This document shows, in pieces, positions 5,022 through 6,330 of a stretch of DNA of 6,330 nucleotides. This stretch comes from CALNYS01 sp964639935 (GTDB taxonomy: Bacteria > Planctomycetota > Phycisphaerae > Phycisphaerales > UBA1924). The position numbers were made by a program, and so were the translations under genes. Numbering within the stretch: the stretch's first letter is position 1; every line of letters begins with the position of its first letter. Under the pieces are notes generated by a model, which saw only the letters and a program-made list of their open reading frames with translations, made no database searches and was not told the origin of the DNA. The DNA lies in NCBI GenBank assembly GCA_964639935.1, contig CAZXGT010000118.1, positions 1 through 6,330 of the forward strand, read 5' to 3'.

Positions 5022-6153
5022 ACGACCGCGCCACCACCGCCAGGTCGAACCCTAACACCAGATTGTTGAGTTCCTCAAAGCCTTCCCGGTTCCACTCCCG
5101 GTGAAAGTGCGGCCGCAACGCGCGAAGGTCCACGACGACCCAATCCCCGTCGCCCAGCGCCGGCGCCAGCGCCGCCACCGCGCGCGAGCGGTCCGCAAAC
5201 CCCGCGCTCGTCACGAAGACGTGCAGCGATCCCCCGCCGCGCAGCTCGCCCATCCCGTCGGCCACCGCGCCGATGTCAAGCTGATTCAGAGGGGTGTACC
5301 CGCGCCGCGCGTGGTTCGAACCCACCTTGATCACCACCCGCTCGCCATTCTCGAGTGCGCGCACATGTTCGGCCAGATGCCGACGCATCAGATCGATGCG
5401 CTTCTTGTTGCTCGCGTAATTCTCACCCGAGCGGAACAACCGATAGATCTCACCGCTCGTTTCAAGCTCGTCGATGATCCGAAGGCCCTCGTCCACACCC
5501 GCTAACGCCTCGCGCAGCGTGTCGTACTCTTCCGAGCCGGCACTGTTGAGATACCCGTGAGACGCATCACCGGTCTGCGCAAACTCCACGAACCCGGCGT
5601 TGGCCCGATCCAGCTGCGCCTGCGCGATCGCGCGGGCCTCGTCGTCGGGCGCCAGCCGAACCAGCTCAGCCAGATTGAACCGAGCCCCGCCCATGAACAC
5701 CTGATCAAGTCCCCACAGCTCCATGCCGTGGTCCGTCACCGCCGACTCGAGCAGCGCCAGCTCTCCGACCCGATCGATGAACGCCGCGGTGAACGGAATC
5801 TCCGCGAAGAGACGCGCGAGCCGATCGACGCGACCCGATTCAATCTCTCGCTCCGCGTGCGCCGCGATCCGTTCCCCCGTTTCGATCGCCAGCGCCGCGT
5901 ACCCCGACTCCTCGAGCGCGGGCAGCATCGCCCGCACTAGCGCGGGTGTCTCCTCGTTCAGGTGCGACTCACCGAGCAGCAGGAACGACGCCCCCGCCGC
6001 CTCCTCGAGCAGCAGTTCCGCCCCCGCCCCGCCCAACGCCCCGTCCTCGAACGTCATCGCCTGCGAGTGCTGCTGAATGATCTCCCCGACGTCCCCAGGC
6101 GCTGCGGCGCTCACGCACACCGCCGCCACGCCCACACCGATCCATCTCACCAT
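4972..6153 (-). CDS. Secreted erythromycin-esterase/ChaN-like family protein
   Basis: The 393-residue product opens with a signal-peptide-like sequence: Arg3, a hydrophobic stretch at about 5-17, and an alanine-rich end before Pro19. Export across the inner membrane is therefore likely. Cys13 is not in a good lipobox because Val12 precedes it. The mature part resembles the EreA/ChaN-like fold. It has LLLGESHLNEE (58-68, with Glu62, His64 and Glu68), AIETG with Glu91, and WGLDQ (147-151). A basic helix with KKRIDLMRRHL follows (250-260), then VGSNHARRG with His281, and a C-terminal strand VVVDLRALRP (339-348) ending in LGFDLAVVARS. In erythromycin esterases equivalent Glu and His residues form the active site, but the usual GEATHG is GESHLNEE here, so macrolide hydrolysis is not implied. 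The ATG at 6153 is preferred over an in-frame start 28 codons upstream because a perfect GGAGGT lies five bases before it and because it places the signal peptide at the N-terminus. The 3' end overlaps the DDAH-like gene by 50 bp. The substrate is unknown. Confidence 0.8.
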   Translation of the reverse strand: MVRWIGVGVAAVCVSAAAPGDVGEIIQQHSQAMTFEDGALGGAGAELLLEEAAGASFLLLGESHLNEETPALVRAMLPALEESGYAALAIETGERIAAHAEREIESGRVDRLARLFAEIPFTAAFIDRVGELALLESAVTDHGMELWGLDQVFMGGARFNLAELVRLAPDDEARAIAQAQLDRANAGFVEFAQTGDASHGYLNSAGSEEYDTLREALAGVDEGLRIIDELETSGEIYRLFRSGENYASNKKRIDLMRRHLAEHVRALENGERVVIKVGSNHARRGYTPLNQLDIGAVADGMGELRGGGSLHVFVTSAGFADRSRAVAALAPALGDGDWVVVDLRALRPHFHREWNREGFEELNNLVLGFDLAVVARSFTPAERSPGVPAPPGG

Positions 6154-6158
6154 CGCGC

Positions 6159-6164
6159 ACCTCC
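6159..6164 (-). promoter_or_regulatory. Ribosome binding site for the esterase/ChaN-like gene
   Basis: On the minus strand GGAGGT is a perfect anti-16S match, five bases before the ATG at 6153-6151. It is the strongest such site in the window and fixes the start at the signal peptide rather than at the upstream in-frame ATG at 6237. Confidence 0.75.
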
Positions 6165-6192
6165 GTCGCTGGATCTCAAAGAAAAGCTCACC

Positions 6193-6210
6193 GCGGCGCC
6201 CTTGCGCCGC
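6193..6210. repeat. Perfect hairpin in the leader of the esterase/ChaN-like gene
   Basis: GCGGCGC (6193-6199) and GCGCCGC (6204-6210) form a perfect seven-base stem with a four-base loop. On the minus strand the stem is followed, seven bases later, by TTTTCTTT and then the ribosome binding site. The T-rich tract is not directly adjacent to the stem, so a terminator or attenuator for transcription coming from the RNA gene is possible but weakly supported. Confidence 0.35.
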
Positions 6211-6241
6211 AGCCCGTCCTACGGAAACACAGCCCACGGAT

Positions 6242-6276
6242 TTCGCGCGCTAAAGCCGCGCGAACTCCCCAGGGAG
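6242..6276. repeat. Tandem inverted repeats between the tRNA-like gene and the esterase-like gene
   Basis: TTCGCGCG (6242-6249) and CGCGCGAA (6257-6264) form a perfect eight-base stem around the loop CTAAAGC. Immediately next to it CTCCC (6265-6269) and GGGAG (6272-6276) form a second, tight inverted repeat. On the minus strand they lie 35-69 bases after the 3' end of the tRNA-type RNA. They may mark 3' processing or termination of that transcript, but no T-run follows the stem. The short direct repeat AGCCCACG flanks the structure at 6231-6238 and 6275-6282. An interspersed genomic repeat is the alternative. Confidence 0.4.
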
Positions 6277-6310
6277 CCCACGCGAGCCGACGTCGATTAG
6301 AAACGGAAAG

Positions 6311-6330
6311 TGGAGCCGGGGGGAATCGAA
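6311..6330 (-). tRNA. 3' end of a tRNA-type RNA (tRNA-Ala or the tRNA-like part of tmRNA), cut by right edge
   Basis: Read on the minus strand the last 20 bases give a canonical T-loop TTCGATT (6330-6324), the T-stem 3' strand CCCCC (6323-6319), the acceptor 3' strand CGGCTCC (6318-6312) and discriminator A (6311). The U at position 70 with A73 implies a G3-U70 pair, the alanine identity element found in tRNA-Ala and in tmRNA. C66, which requires G7, is usual for tmRNA and occurs in some tRNA-Ala genes. The bases after A73 are CTTTCC, so CCA is not encoded and must be added by tRNA nucleotidyltransferase. The anticodon or tag-peptide region is outside the window, so the two cannot be told apart here; the tRNA label is the default choice. 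Confidence 0.72.

Noticed and set aside
6100..6153. Lipoprotein signal in the esterase-like protein (Cys13)
   Set aside because: The residues before Cys13 are Ala-Ala-Val. Valine just before the cysteine does not fit a lipobox, so ordinary signal peptidase I cleavage is more likely.
6154..6237. An N-terminal extension of the esterase-like protein by 28 codons from the ATG at 6237
   Set aside because: It would bury the signal peptide behind an arginine-rich stretch, spans the perfect hairpin, and ignores the ideal GGAGGT before 6153.
1..6330. Mobile element, CRISPR array, phage or defence system
   Set aside because: No transposase, integrase, spaced repeat array or defence-type protein is visible on either strand; base composition looks even across the window.

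Overview
The window is GC-rich, densely coded bacterial chromosome. It most likely comes from a planctomycete, perhaps class Phycisphaerae. Three things suggest this: the histidyl-tRNA synthetase is of a subtype I associate from memory with Planctomycetota and Verrucomicrobia (RGLAYYT and GFAMGDVVL motifs); NuoG has a long linker between its third and fourth cluster cysteines; and an RNA gene has no encoded CCA end. This placement is an inference from motifs and was not checked by a database search.

Layout from left to right. (1) On the minus strand at 1-371 is the N-terminal part of nuoG (complex I iron-sulfur subunit), running out of the left edge, with a plausible promoter at 442-471. (2) On the minus strand at 508-1659 is a membrane-anchored protein of unknown function made of TPR-like helical repeats. 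(3) A short divergent region (1660-1709) contains the palindrome CTAGTCTAG, which supplies -10-like hexamers to both strands. (4) On the plus strand, hisS (1710-3122) is followed nine bases later by a LOG-family nucleotide phosphoribohydrolase (3132-3977). After 33 more bases comes an amidinotransferase/DDAH-superfamily protein (4011-5021). These three form a co-directional cluster that could be one transcript, with a possible internal promoter on the LOG stop codon. (5) On the minus strand at 4972-6153 is a secreted erythromycin-esterase/ChaN-like protein, whose 3' end overlaps the 3' end of the DDAH-like gene by 50 bp, tail to tail. (6) The region 6154-6310 holds the ribosome binding site of that gene and several hairpins. 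(7) At 6311-6330 is the 3' end of a tRNA-type RNA on the minus strand (tRNA-Ala or tmRNA), cut by the right edge.

The genes do not form one evident pathway. HisRS, NuoG and the tRNA-like RNA are housekeeping. The LOG and DDAH-like enzymes look like accessory nucleotide and guanidino-compound metabolism. The two minus-strand proteins with N-terminal hydrophobic segments act at or outside the membrane and have no assigned role. I see no mobile element, CRISPR array, phage gene or defence cassette. The points most worth following up are the hisS promoter lying so close to its start codon that the mRNA may be leaderless, the HisRS active-site substitutions, the tail-to-tail gene overlap, and the uncharacterised secreted GESH-motif protein.
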